A stretch of DNA of 18,766 nt from Ophiostoma sp. CBS 140.51 (lineage: Eukaryota > Ascomycota > Sordariomycetes > Ophiostomatales > Ophiostomataceae), in assembly GCA_029298735.1 (NCBI GenBank), contig JANSLP010000482.1, positions 1-18,766 of the forward strand, in the 5' to 3' direction. The position numbers were made by a program, and so were the translations under genes. Shown in pieces: positions 8,258-16,333 of the stretch. Every line of letters starts with the position of its first letter. The first letter of the stretch is position 1. Under the pieces are notes generated by a model, which saw only the letters and a list, made by a program, of their open reading frames with translations, searched no databases and was not told the origin of the DNA.

Positions 8258-8316
8258 ATGTCCCTAAAGCAGCTGGACCTCACCACGGCGCTCCGGCCCT
8301 TGTACTTGCCGGATGA
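8251..8316 (+). promoter_or_regulatory. Out-of-frame ATG overlapping the VPS36 start
   Basis: An ATG at 8251, seven bases before the VPS36 start codon, opens a 21-codon frame ending at TGA 8314-8316, inside VPS36 exon 1. It has G at -3, whereas the VPS36 ATG at 8258 has C at -3. An in-frame TGA at 8252-8254 excludes an extended VPS36 start. Ribosomes scanning from upstream would meet the wrong ATG first in a better context. Confidence 0.55.
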
Positions 8317-10376
8317 GGACCTGCTATTTGTGCAGGACAATGTTGGATTATACGAGGGGTGAGTGACATAGGCAAGCAGGTCGTTGATTTCTTTTGATTT
8401 TTTTTTTTTTTTAATTTGGGATTGACCGTCTAGAAAATACAAGATCCTCAACCAGCAGAATGGCCAGGTCTACCTGACCTCGCATCGCATCTGCTATGTC
8501 GACAAGGCCGACCCTCGACGATACTCGGCGGCCGTGGAACTCAAGGACATTGAGCGGTTTGAATTCTATGTTGGTTTCGCCGTAGGTATCCTGTGTGGTA
8601 TGCCACACCCTTTTGGGGCACATTACTCACCAAGGGCGCATTCTGTAGGCCGGCTTCCTCAAATCGTCGCCAAAAGTCACACTCTACCCCAAACCCGCAA
8701 AACGAGGGTCGCAACACGGTAGATCGTCATCGGGCGTCGGATCCATCCCGGCGCGCAGCAGCACAGCGTCACCACTCGGCGGAGGTAATGGAGCCGCACG
8801 ACGAGGCCCGCCACCGGCAGCAGCCGCCACCTGGGTCTGCTCCATCTGCAGTTTCTCGAATCCAGTTCCATCCAACTTTGATCCGGAATCGTTAAATGCC
8901 CACACACAGATGCCACCATGCCTGGCATGCGGCATCCCACCGACACTGACCCACGTCCTCAAAGCTGTGATCTCGAGCGCAGCAAATCGACCACAAGTCA
9001 ACAGCAACGACGCCGCAACGACAACGCTTCCGTCACGACCACGACCACTCTCACAACCGGACGCCTCGTCTTTAGACACGGCGAGCCTTATCAGCGACTC
9101 GACGACAGCGACAACGGCGACAGGAGGAACAAATGGTGCCGCCGACCCAGATGCCTCCTTCCAGTGCCCGCGATGCACGTTCCTCAACCACCCATCGCTC
9201 ATGGCTTGCGAAATGTGCGGCGCGCCGTTGGTGTCGCGTGACCTGCCAGCCGAGCTGACCCAGTCGCACCAGCTGCGCACCGAGTCGCCGGGCCCCGTGG
9301 TGGCTGCCAGCTTTTCAGCCGCAGCACAGTCCGGCACAGACGCCGCCGAGAGCATCAAGCTGTCCTTCCGTGGCGGCGGCGAGAAGATGTTTTACGAGCG
9401 GATGAAGGGGTCGATCGCACAGCGTAAGTGGTTGTTGCACAACGCGCCACCCATTCCGAGTCTGAGCGGCCGAGGTGGAGGACAAGACATGACGGGCTCG
9501 TCGTCGGGCAACGGACTCAACAGATCGTCATCATTAAGCGGTACAGGTCTCGACGAGCCTCGGCCGCGCACTGTCAAGACAGCAGGCATCGCTGGCCTCG
9601 AGAAGCGAGGCGTGGACATGCGCAAGAAGAACGAGATTGTCATTGGCGGCGCATTTGAAGACCTTGAAGCTTTGATGGCATCGGCCAAGCAGATTGTTGC
9701 TCTAGCCGAGCAGCTGGCACGACAGACAGGGACAAGCACGGCCGCATCATCCTCGTCTGATGCAATGCAACTTGCCGAATCAGCAAGTAGCCAACTTGGT
9801 CTGGTGACAACCAAGGACATTGTCGGTGGAGGCGGCAGCAGCGGTCGCGAGTCACTGTACCTGTCGGAGCTTGCACGCAACTTGGCCGAGTTCTTGACCG
9901 ATGATGCACGCGGTGTTCTGCGACGTGCTGGAGGTATTATGAGTCTCGTCGACCTGTGGGCCATGTTCAACCGCGCACGTGGCGGTGTCGAACTGGTCAG
10001 TCCCATGGACCTGGTCAAGGCTGCCAAGCTGTGGGAGTCGCTGCGGCTGCCCGTCCGGCTGCGCACTTTCAAGCGGAGCGGTGTGCTCGTGGTGCAGGGC
10101 AGTGACCGCACCGACGAGGCCACTGTCAAGGCTTTGCTGGGCTGGTTCCGCGATATTCGTGCCGTGCCACCCGAGGAGCGTGGAGAGCCGTCTGTGCCCT
10201 GGGACTGGCAGGCGTTTGGCCGTGGCGTGAGCGCACAGGAGACGGCCGAGCGGTTTGGTTGGAGCATAGGCGTGGCCCAGGAGGAGCTCGAGATGGCAGA
10301 AGAACGTGGTGCATTGTGCCGAGAAGAGGGAATTGCTGGGTTGCGGTTCTGGGAGAACATGATCACCGCCGAGTAG
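8258..10376 (+). CDS. VPS36: ESCRT-II subunit Vps36
   Basis: Three exons: 8258-8358, 8434-8569 and 8649-10376, 654 residues. Vps36 joins Vps22 and Vps25 in ESCRT-II on endosomes and sorts ubiquitinated membrane proteins into multivesicular bodies. Residues 1 to about 105 plus later sequence form the GLUE (split PH) domain, with DLLFVQDNVGLYEG, YLTSHRICYVD and AGFLKSSPKVTLYPKP. Two NZF zinc fingers are inserted in it: Cys143, 146, 170, 173 after Trp141, and Cys252, 255, 266, 269. The second has the Thr-Phe after its second Cys that NZFs use to bind ubiquitin; in yeast the first finger binds ESCRT-I Vps28. The C-terminus carries the two winged helices (VDLWAMFNRARGGVELVSP onward). Intron 1 (8359-8433) has a T15 tract. 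The donor of intron 2 is uncertain: 8570 (GTTGGT) fits the conserved protein, 8582 (GTAGGT) fits the splice consensus and would add four residues. Confidence 0.92.
8359..8433 (+). other. VPS36 intron 1
   Basis: A 75 bp intron with donor GTGAGT and acceptor TCTAG, including a T15 run at 8398-8412. It splits the Gly codon of LYEG-KYKI. The branch point is not obvious; TTGAC near 8423 is close to the acceptor. Confidence 0.85.
8570..8648 (+). other. VPS36 intron 2, alternative donors 12 nt apart
   Basis: The acceptor TGTAG ends at 8648 and a TACTCAC branch lies near 8624. Two in-phase donors are possible. GTTGGT at 8570 gives FEFY-AGFLKSS, the expected uninterrupted GLUE sequence. GTAGGT at 8582 gives FEFYVGFA-AGFLKSS. 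Confidence 0.7.
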
Positions 10377-10379
10377 GGT

Positions 10380-10385
10380 TTTATT
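10380..10385 (-). terminator. Polyadenylation signal of REV7
   Basis: AATAAA on the minus strand, 43 bases past the REV7 stop and four bases after the VPS36 stop codon. Cleavage 10-30 bases further on would fall inside the VPS36 coding region, giving antisense overlap of the two transcripts. Confidence 0.5.
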
Positions 10386-10427
10386 TCTTCGTTCTTGTGC
10401 ACCCATGTAGCTTTTTCTAGGGATGAA

Positions 10428-11861
10428 TTAGGAAAACGACACGTTTTTGGCCTTATTGTTTTGGGGCGGCTTTTTGTCTTTGGCAAAGCTATCTTGTGCG
10501 ATGAACTGGTCGAAATTGAACGACGTATTCATGCCGTATGACGTCTCTGTCGAAGCGGATGCGGTCGGAGGAGGGGGTAGCACGTCTTTGGCGGTTTTGG
10601 CCGTGATGGCCAGTTTTGCACTTGAAGCTCCATCAGCTGCTGCCTTCTTGACAGCGCTTTCTTCCACCCAACACTCGAGGAACAGTGGTGCACTGTCGAC
10701 AGAGCGGATGGACCTTGTTAATGCGCCCGCTCCACCAGATAGTCCGCCTCCAAATTGCCGCTTGCGTGAGGTCGCCTCTGGTATCCAGTTTGTGTCCATG
10801 TGTCTCGTTTTGGCTCCCCCCCCAGTGTTGTCTCCATCCCCGAGCTCAATGGCCATAGTAAAGGTGCAGCCGTCAGGAAGAGCGGCCACCTGCTGCCCAG
10901 CCTGTGCCAGTCTCTGCAGCACACCCCGTAGCTGCTCGTGAAGGTCTTTCCAGTTTGTCGTGCTAGAGTCATCTCCCTGATCTCCATCTCCATTGTTCTC
11001 ATCGTCTTCATTGTCACTCGCAGACGGGGAGTCGTCGAGCTCGGCCTCAGACTCTGCATTGGCTAGCTCTTCTTCCTCGTCGTAGTAGTCGTATCGCCCG
11101 CCTCCTTGGACGTCCTGGACGTCCTGGTCGCCCTGGTCGCCCTGGTCGTCTTGGTCGTCTTGGTCATCCAGGTCTCCCTGGTTTTCCTGATCTTCCTGGC
11201 CGACCTGACTTTCATGACCTCCTTGACCTTCCTGACCTTCCTGGTCTTCTTGACCTTCCTGACCTTCCAGGTCTTCCTGGCCGTCATGGCCTTCCTGGCC
11301 TTTCACAGCGTTGTTTTCAGCATCCTTGTTTGGTGATCTCTGTCTTCGTCGTCTTTGGCGTCTCTGTCGTGCTCTTTCTTCGTCTTGTTGTTCGCGTGTT
11401 TCAATGTCCTTTTGTGCCCGTCGCAGTGCCTCTATACCACCAGGCCAGCCCCGCGGGAGATGCCGCACGTCAAACACCCACTTTTCGAGCACTGCTCCAG
11501 GAGGAAGACTGTGTGCTTGGGCACTTCCAGCTTTAGTCTCGAAAGGGGCATGAACGGCGACGGCAACAGCGTTGACATTGTCTGCTGGTAGGCCATCCTC
11601 TGAGCCTGGACGGTCCGAAATACCCCGGCTATCGTCTCCGCCGGCAATTTGAACTATGACCTGCTCAACGGCTGCCCGTACCCATGCACAGACCGCCGGA
11701 TGTCGGCTCTGGTGGACAGGAACATCAAACGCGGTCGCTGCTGCAAAGGCGCGTTCGGGGTAGAGCCTGCGATAGTAGAGAATGTCGTGTACGGCGACCT
11801 CAAAAAAGTGGCGCAACGTGCTGTACAGCTGCGCTGCCTCATCCAGAGAGAATGCGGCCAT
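10428..11861 (-). CDS. REV7: Rev7/MAD2L2, HORMA subunit of DNA polymerase zeta
   Basis: A 477-residue single-exon protein; start ATG at 11861 in a good context (AAAAAATGG). Rev7 binds the catalytic subunit Rev3 through its HORMA safety belt and supports error-prone translesion synthesis in the nucleus. The N-terminal HORMA half is clear: FFEVAVHDILYYRRLYPERA (residues 19-38), FDVPVHQSRHPAV (45-57), VIVQIAG, and LEKWVFDVRHLP (125-136). The second half resumes at WKDLHEQLRGVLQRL (304-318), followed by DGCTFTMAIEL (330-340), NWIPEA (358-363) and APLFLECWVEES (391-402). Between them sits an insertion of about 160 residues: an Arg-rich patch (163-175), a tripeptide-periodic Gln/Asp/Glu/Gly tract (188-254) and an acidic Asp/Glu/Ser stretch to about 300. 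Human and yeast Rev7 are about 210-245 residues, so this copy is roughly doubled by the insertion. A C-terminal Ala/Lys/Ser tail follows. It is convergent with VPS36 and divergent from KAP114. Confidence 0.88.
   Translation of the reverse strand: MAAFSLDEAAQLYSTLRHFFEVAVHDILYYRRLYPERAFAAATAFDVPVHQSRHPAVCAWVRAAVEQVIVQIAGGDDSRGISDRPGSEDGLPADNVNAVAVAVHAPFETKAGSAQAHSLPPGAVLEKWVFDVRHLPRGWPGGIEALRRAQKDIETREQQDEERARQRRQRRRRQRSPNKDAENNAVKGQEGHDGQEDLEGQEGQEDQEGQEGQGGHESQVGQEDQENQGDLDDQDDQDDQGDQGDQDVQDVQGGGRYDYYDEEEELANAESEAELDDSPSASDNEDDENNGDGDQGDDSSTTNWKDLHEQLRGVLQRLAQAGQQVAALPDGCTFTMAIELGDGDNTGGGAKTRHMDTNWIPEATSRKRQFGGGLSGGAGALTRSIRSVDSAPLFLECWVEESAVKKAAADGASSAKLAITAKTAKDVLPPPPTASASTETSYGMNTSFNFDQFIAQDSFAKDKKPPQNNKAKNVSFS
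11100..11300 (-). repeat. 9-bp-periodic minisatellite inside REV7
   Basis: About 22 degenerate tandem 9-bp units, each encoding a tripeptide of the type GQE, DQE, DQD or GDQ (residues 188-254). On the plus strand it appears as repeated cctggtcgt / ttcctgacc-like units. The array stays in frame throughout and has no stop codon in the other minus frame over most of its length. Confidence 0.85.
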
Positions 11862-12559
11862 TTTTTCTGTCTGTATTCGTGCGGTTGAAATTTTAATCAC
11901 GATCTGTCGCGATGGATGCTGCTGTCTTTGACTTACAGGGCCTGTTTGGGCAATTCAATCACTAATGGCGCCTGGAAAGAAACGCCAAAACACGTGATTG
12001 GCCCTCGTCGATTTAGTGGTGTCTGGGCGGCAGTTCTGCCTTGGGCTCTGCCTGTCCTGCGTGCCTACAGCGGTGCGGGCAACAGCGCACAGACCGCCTG
12101 CCGCGACAACGGCTCCCCCGCCAATGCTTCAACCGTTTTTACAGGGGGTCTCGGTCGCTCCTGCTGTTTACTTTGGTGAAGAACCCCGCCATCAAAGGGT
12201 TGCGACTGCCGCCAAACTGCCCACGCATGGTTTTTTTTCTGCTCCTTCCCGGTCCAGTTTCTTTTCAAGGTGTAAGCCCCTCGGTTTCCAATTTGTCTCT
12301 CCTCTCTCTTTAACTGGCTCGTCTATCCCAATCTTTGACCATTCTCTTCTCCGCGTCTTCCCTTCCACAACAACGCCTTGTCCACCTCCAACTGTCATTC
12401 TCTTGGTTTGTGGAAGGCTAGACGAGTTGACATTTACGCGATTTTGAGCCATTCGCAACCTCTCCATCGAACTACAATAGCTCCCAACAAACGGCCCCCT
12501 CTCGACATTAAACCCAATCCGCCCCTTTCAAAGTACCAAGTGCTTCCTCGCCCGTTACA
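11862..12559. promoter_or_regulatory. Divergent promoter of REV7 and KAP114
   Basis: A 698-base shared upstream region. CACGTG (11991-11996) abuts ATTGG (11997-12001, an inverted CCAAT box), 130 bases from the REV7 start. The plus strand from about 12240 to 12559 is C+T-rich and free of ATG for about 330 bases, which fits the KAP114 leader. The minus strand is ATG-free for about 328 bases before REV7. Short open frames here have no recognisable content. Confidence 0.5.
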
Positions 12560-15500
12560 ATGGATGAGCTCGTCCGCCTGCTGAGCGACACCCAGCGGCC
12601 CGAGGAGGAGCCCCGGAAACGCGCCGAGCTCGACCTCAAGGCCGCCCAGGCCAACCCCGCGTTCCCCAGCCTGCTGACCGCCATTGCCGCGACCCCTTCC
12701 TACCCGACCCAGATCCGCCAGTCGGCCCTGACCGTGCTGCGGCAATTTATCCAGCGCAACTGGACGCCAGGTGGCATTGGTGGTGACGATGACGACGACG
12801 ACGAAGACGATGCTACTGCTGCGGCCGGCCGCATCCCGATTTCTGATGAGGTGAAGCAGCAGATCCGCAGCCAGCTGTTGGAGCTTGCCACGCGCAACGA
12901 GGATGACCGGCGCGTTCAGGCCGCCGTCAGCTTTGTGGTGGGCAAGATTGCCGGCGTCGACTACCCGGACCGCTGGCCCGACCTGCTCGACTCGCTGCTG
13001 AACGTGATTCGGTCGGGTACCGACTCACAGCTTCACGGCGCGCTGCGCGTATTGGGTGACCTGGTTGATGACGGCCTGACCGACACGCAGTTCTTTGCTG
13101 CTGCCCGCGGTATTGTCGAGGTGCTGTACCAGGTGGCCGTGTCTGGTGACCACAAGCCGCTTCTGCGTGCCCTTGCCGTCTCCGTCTTCCGCAGCAGCTT
13201 CGATCTGATGGATATGGTCAAGGACGAGCATCTCAAGGAAGTCAAGGCGTTTGCGCAGGAGGCCCTGCAGGGATGGTTGCCCTTCTTCCACGACGTCATG
13301 AAGCTGCAGCTGCCGCTCGACCAGCCCGCGACCACCAACGACGGTCAGCAATCCGAGAGTTGGAACGGACTGGTGGCCCTCAAGCTGCAGTGCGTCAAGA
13401 CCCTGCTCAAGATCAAGACAGTCTTCTCGTCGCTGCTGTTGCCCCAGAGCCCCCAGTTTTTCCAGGAGACCTGGCAGGAGCTGGCCCTGCTCAAGGGCGC
13501 TTACTCTTCGCTTTACATTGAGCAGGACAGCCAGAGCCGTCTCGAGGACGCCGATGGCCTGCCCTACACGCTCGACTTCCTTGTGCTCGAAGAGCTTGAT
13601 TTCCTCAACCAGTGCATCCGCGCACCGCCCGTCCAGAAGCAACTCAACGAAGAGCTCGCCAACAGTGGTGTGCCCGCCCACGACACGCCCTGGCTGGCCG
13701 AGCTCATGTCGCTGCTGCTCCACTATGCACGGATCACCCGCGAGGAGGAAGAGCTTTGGGACATTGACGTTTCGCTGTACCTGTCCGAGGAGACATCGGT
13801 CACGGCCAACTACACCGCCCGCACGGCTTGCGGCGATTTGCTGATCAAGCTCAACGAGTGGCTTAGCCTGCGCGCTCTGGAGGGTCTTTACGCACGCTCG
13901 CGCAGCCTGTTCGCAGCCGACCAGCCTGGTGCTGGCGACTGGCGCGCCAAGGAGGCTGCTCTGTACCTGTTCACGATGCTCGGCGGTGACATGCTCGACT
14001 GTGGCAACCCCGTCCCCGAGGACATTGGCAACGCCTACCTGGCCCTTGTCGAGCCGGCTATTGCCGCCGACCAGGAGGCGCTGCTCCAGGCCCGTGGCTA
14101 CCTGGCAGCCGGCCTCATCTCCGAGTCCAACCCACAGGCTCTGCGCTACTTGGACAACACCATCCTGGCTGTGACCAAGGCCGAGTCGGAGCTCGTCCAG
14201 GTGGCCTGCATCAAGGCCCTCGACGGCTTCCTCCAGGCGCACCCGCCGCAGCCCGGCAGCGGCATCGTCTCTCCCGCAGAGCGGCAAGTGCCCATCCTGC
14301 AGGCGCTCAACGACTTCTTAGGTGCCCGTGACCCTTCGGATCTTGACGAGGCCGACGACCTGCTGGCTACGCTCTGCGAGACGCTGCGCCGCACCATCGC
14401 CCTGGAGCCCCGCATCATTCTGACCAACGACGCCGTCCCGTCCATCGACCTGCTCTTTGTCATTGCCCGCCTCGGCGCGCGTAACTTCCACGTCACGCTG
14501 ATTGTCAACGACTGCTTCGAGGAGATTGTTGAGGCGCTGTCGCAGGACCCGCAGTGGTACGTGGCACTGTGCTCCAAGGTCATCCCGACGCTCAATGGCT
14601 TCTTCTCGTTCTCGGACCTGACACAGGACGAGCCGCTTATCACCATGGCCACGGAGCTCATTGCCGTCCTTGTACAGAACGGCACCGAGCCTCTTCCTGC
14701 TGGCTTTGTGGCCCAGGTAGCGCCCAAGCTCAAGAAGCTGCTGATGGAGTCGGACGAGGGCGAGGTGCTGCGCCCTGGTGCCGAGGCGCTCAAGTACATG
14801 CTGAGCCACGACCACCACCAGATGTTTGAGTGGCACGACGAGCAAGGGAATAACGGTCTGGTCGTCTGCCTGCAGATCATTGACCGGCTGCTGGGCCCTA
14901 ACATTGAGGACAACTCGGCGTCTGAGGTCGGCGGTCTGGCTGCCGAGCTTGTCGAGAAGGCCGGCCACCAGCGTCTTGGTGACGGTATGCTACAGCGCCT
15001 GCTGCAGGCTGTGGCCAATCGTCTTAGCTCGGCGCAAGCTGCCCCATTCATCCAGTCGCTGATCCTGGTGTTTGCCCGTCTGTGCCTGACGGCTGCCGGC
15101 GAGGTGGTTGCATTTCTAAGCCAGATCACAGTCGATCAGGAGAACGGTTTGGCCGTGGTGCTGGGCAAGTGGTTGGAGAACTCGGCCAACTTTGCTGGTT
15201 ATGACGAGATTCGGCAGAAGTAGGTCCCCACCCCCCATTCCAACAAACCGATATCCCTTCTAACAGTTCAGTGTTATCGCCCTGTCGAAACTGTATGACC
15301 TCAACGATCCGCTCATTAACCAGACCCAGGTCAAGGGTGATTTGATTGTGCCCACGAGCGACCGGATTATGACTCGATCGCGCGCCAAGCAGAGTGCGTA
15401 CCCTTCCCTTCCTTACTCTCACCCCCTTCCTTTTTCTGCGCTCACACCCCCCTAGACCCCCTCCCGATTACTGACTTTTTCACCGTGCCTGTTAAAGACC

Positions 15501-15952
15501 CGGATCAGTACACGATTATCCCCGCCCCGCTCAAGATTGTCAAGCTGCTCATTGAGGAGCTCACGTCGGCCCAGGGCAAGTCGGGCGCTGCCTCGCTCGA
15601 GGTTGGCGGCAGTGCTGCTGCTGCGGCGGCTGCCGAGGCTATGGGCAAGGATGCCACCAAGGAGGCTGGCGCCGGCGGTGAGAACGGCGATGGCGAAGAC
15701 GACGACGATGACGACTCGGGCTGGGAGGACGAGACGGACGATATCCTGGACCTGAGCCTAGGCGCCACCAAGAACGACCTGTTCTCGTACCTGGACGGCG
15801 GCCCGGCCAACCGTCGGTCGCGCGACGACGAGACGCAGGCGTACCTGACCGAGTTCTTCTTGCGGGCGGCGCGCGAGGACGCGGGCGGGTTCAAGTCGTG
15901 GTACGACCAGCTGACGCCGACGGAGCAGCAGAAGCTGAACGAGCTGGCATAA
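12560..15952 (+). CDS. KAP114: Karyopherin Kap114 / importin-9
   Basis: Three exons: 12560-15219, 15272-15393 and 15498-15952, giving 1078 residues, the usual size for the family. This importin-beta protein carries cargoes such as histones H2A/H2B and TATA-binding protein into the nucleus. The N-terminal RanGTP-binding region is visible (RAELDLKAAQANPAFPSLL, then TQIRQSALTVLRQFIQRNW, residues 21-68), followed by GVDYPDRWPDLLDSLLNVI and a series of HEAT helices. An Asp-rich loop (76-84) follows the first HEAT repeats. Near the end, residues 994-1008 form a second acidic loop, then the conserved DLFSYL and a closing region with FKSWYDQLTPTEQQKLNELA. Exons 2 and 3 restore QNVIALSKLYDLNDP and RAKQNPDQYTIIPAPLKI. 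Intron 1 (52 bp) has two acceptors, of which TTCAG keeps the frame. Intron 2 (104 bp) uses GTGCGT, branch CTGAC and the rarer acceptor AAAG. Confidence 0.92.
15220..15271 (+). other. KAP114 intron 1
   Basis: A 52 bp intron with donor GTAGGT, branch TTCTAAC and acceptor TTCAG at 15271. A competing AACAG ends five bases earlier (15266); using it would shift the frame, while TTCAG gives RQNVIALSKLY. Confidence 0.85.
15394..15497 (+). other. KAP114 intron 2
   Basis: A 104 bp C+T-rich intron with donor GTGCGT, branch TACTGAC (near 15467) and acceptor TTAAAG at 15497. The join gives RAKQ-NPDQYT. The earlier CCTAG near 15455 lies before the branch and would not preserve the family sequence. Confidence 0.8.
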
Positions 15953-16118
15953 ACCTGTCTTATTTAAGAAGAAAAGTGATGGTGTAGGATACACAGTTTG
16001 TGCAGGGGGGGTGGGTGGATATACCTCGTTTTTATATTTAGCTTATTACTGTCGGTTGAGTGAGGAAGGTATCGACATATCGGGTGTCCTACGGTCAAAA
16101 GAAAAGAAAGAGAACAAC

Positions 16119-16160
16119 GGCACAGAGCCAGAGGCACAGAGCCAGAGGCACAGAGCCAGA
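16119..16160. repeat. Three perfect tandem copies of a 14-bp unit
   Basis: The unit GGCACAGAGCCAGA is repeated three times without a mismatch (42 bp) in the intergenic 3' region. It is a short minisatellite, probably from replication slippage. No coding role is apparent. Confidence 0.9.
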
Positions 16161-16195
16161 AAGAAATTATGAGCACATATTACAAAGTAAGTCTG

Positions 16196-16201
16196 AATAA
16201 A
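16196..16201 (+). terminator. Candidate polyadenylation signal of KAP114
   Basis: The only exact plus-strand AATAAA between KAP114 and the PI31 gene, 244 bases after the KAP114 stop. A closer variant signal could be used instead. Confidence 0.35.
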
Positions 16202-16333
16202 TATCACATGGCAATTACTTGACTCCCACGATGGTGTTTGTTTATGACACTGAAATTAGATTTAACTCATAAAGGCGTAATAACGTAGTTATACAATTTG
16301 GAAATATAAAAACATCAGGGCACTGGATGTAAT

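Larger units (their letters stand above)
15953..16333. other. Convergent 3' region between KAP114 and the PI31 gene
   Basis: 381 bases of AT-rich untranslated sequence with no open frame of note. It contains an exact AATAAA on plus at 16196-16201, a candidate 3'-end signal for KAP114, and a 14-bp triplicated repeat at 16119-16160. No exact AATAAA was seen on the minus strand for the PI31 gene; ATAAA-like variants are present. Confidence 0.6.

Noticed and set aside
9392..10486. A 364-codon open frame antisense to VPS36 and the REV7 tail
   Set aside because: Ser/Arg/Pro-rich translation typical of the reverse strand of a GC-rich gene; no domain.
11106..11336. A plus-strand frame encoding about 76 strongly hydrophobic residues
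   Set aside because: It is the complement of Gln/Asp/Glu codons in the REV7 minisatellite. Hydropathy inversion of complementary codons explains it fully.
11862..11900. A 13-residue upstream extension of Rev7
   Set aside because: The extended frame would begin with GTG; the ATG at 11861 has a good context and starts directly before the HORMA sequence.
13025..14287. A 420-codon open frame antisense to KAP114
   Set aside because: It mirrors the strong third-position GC bias of KAP114, has no recognisable domain, and KAP114 is unmistakable on the other strand.
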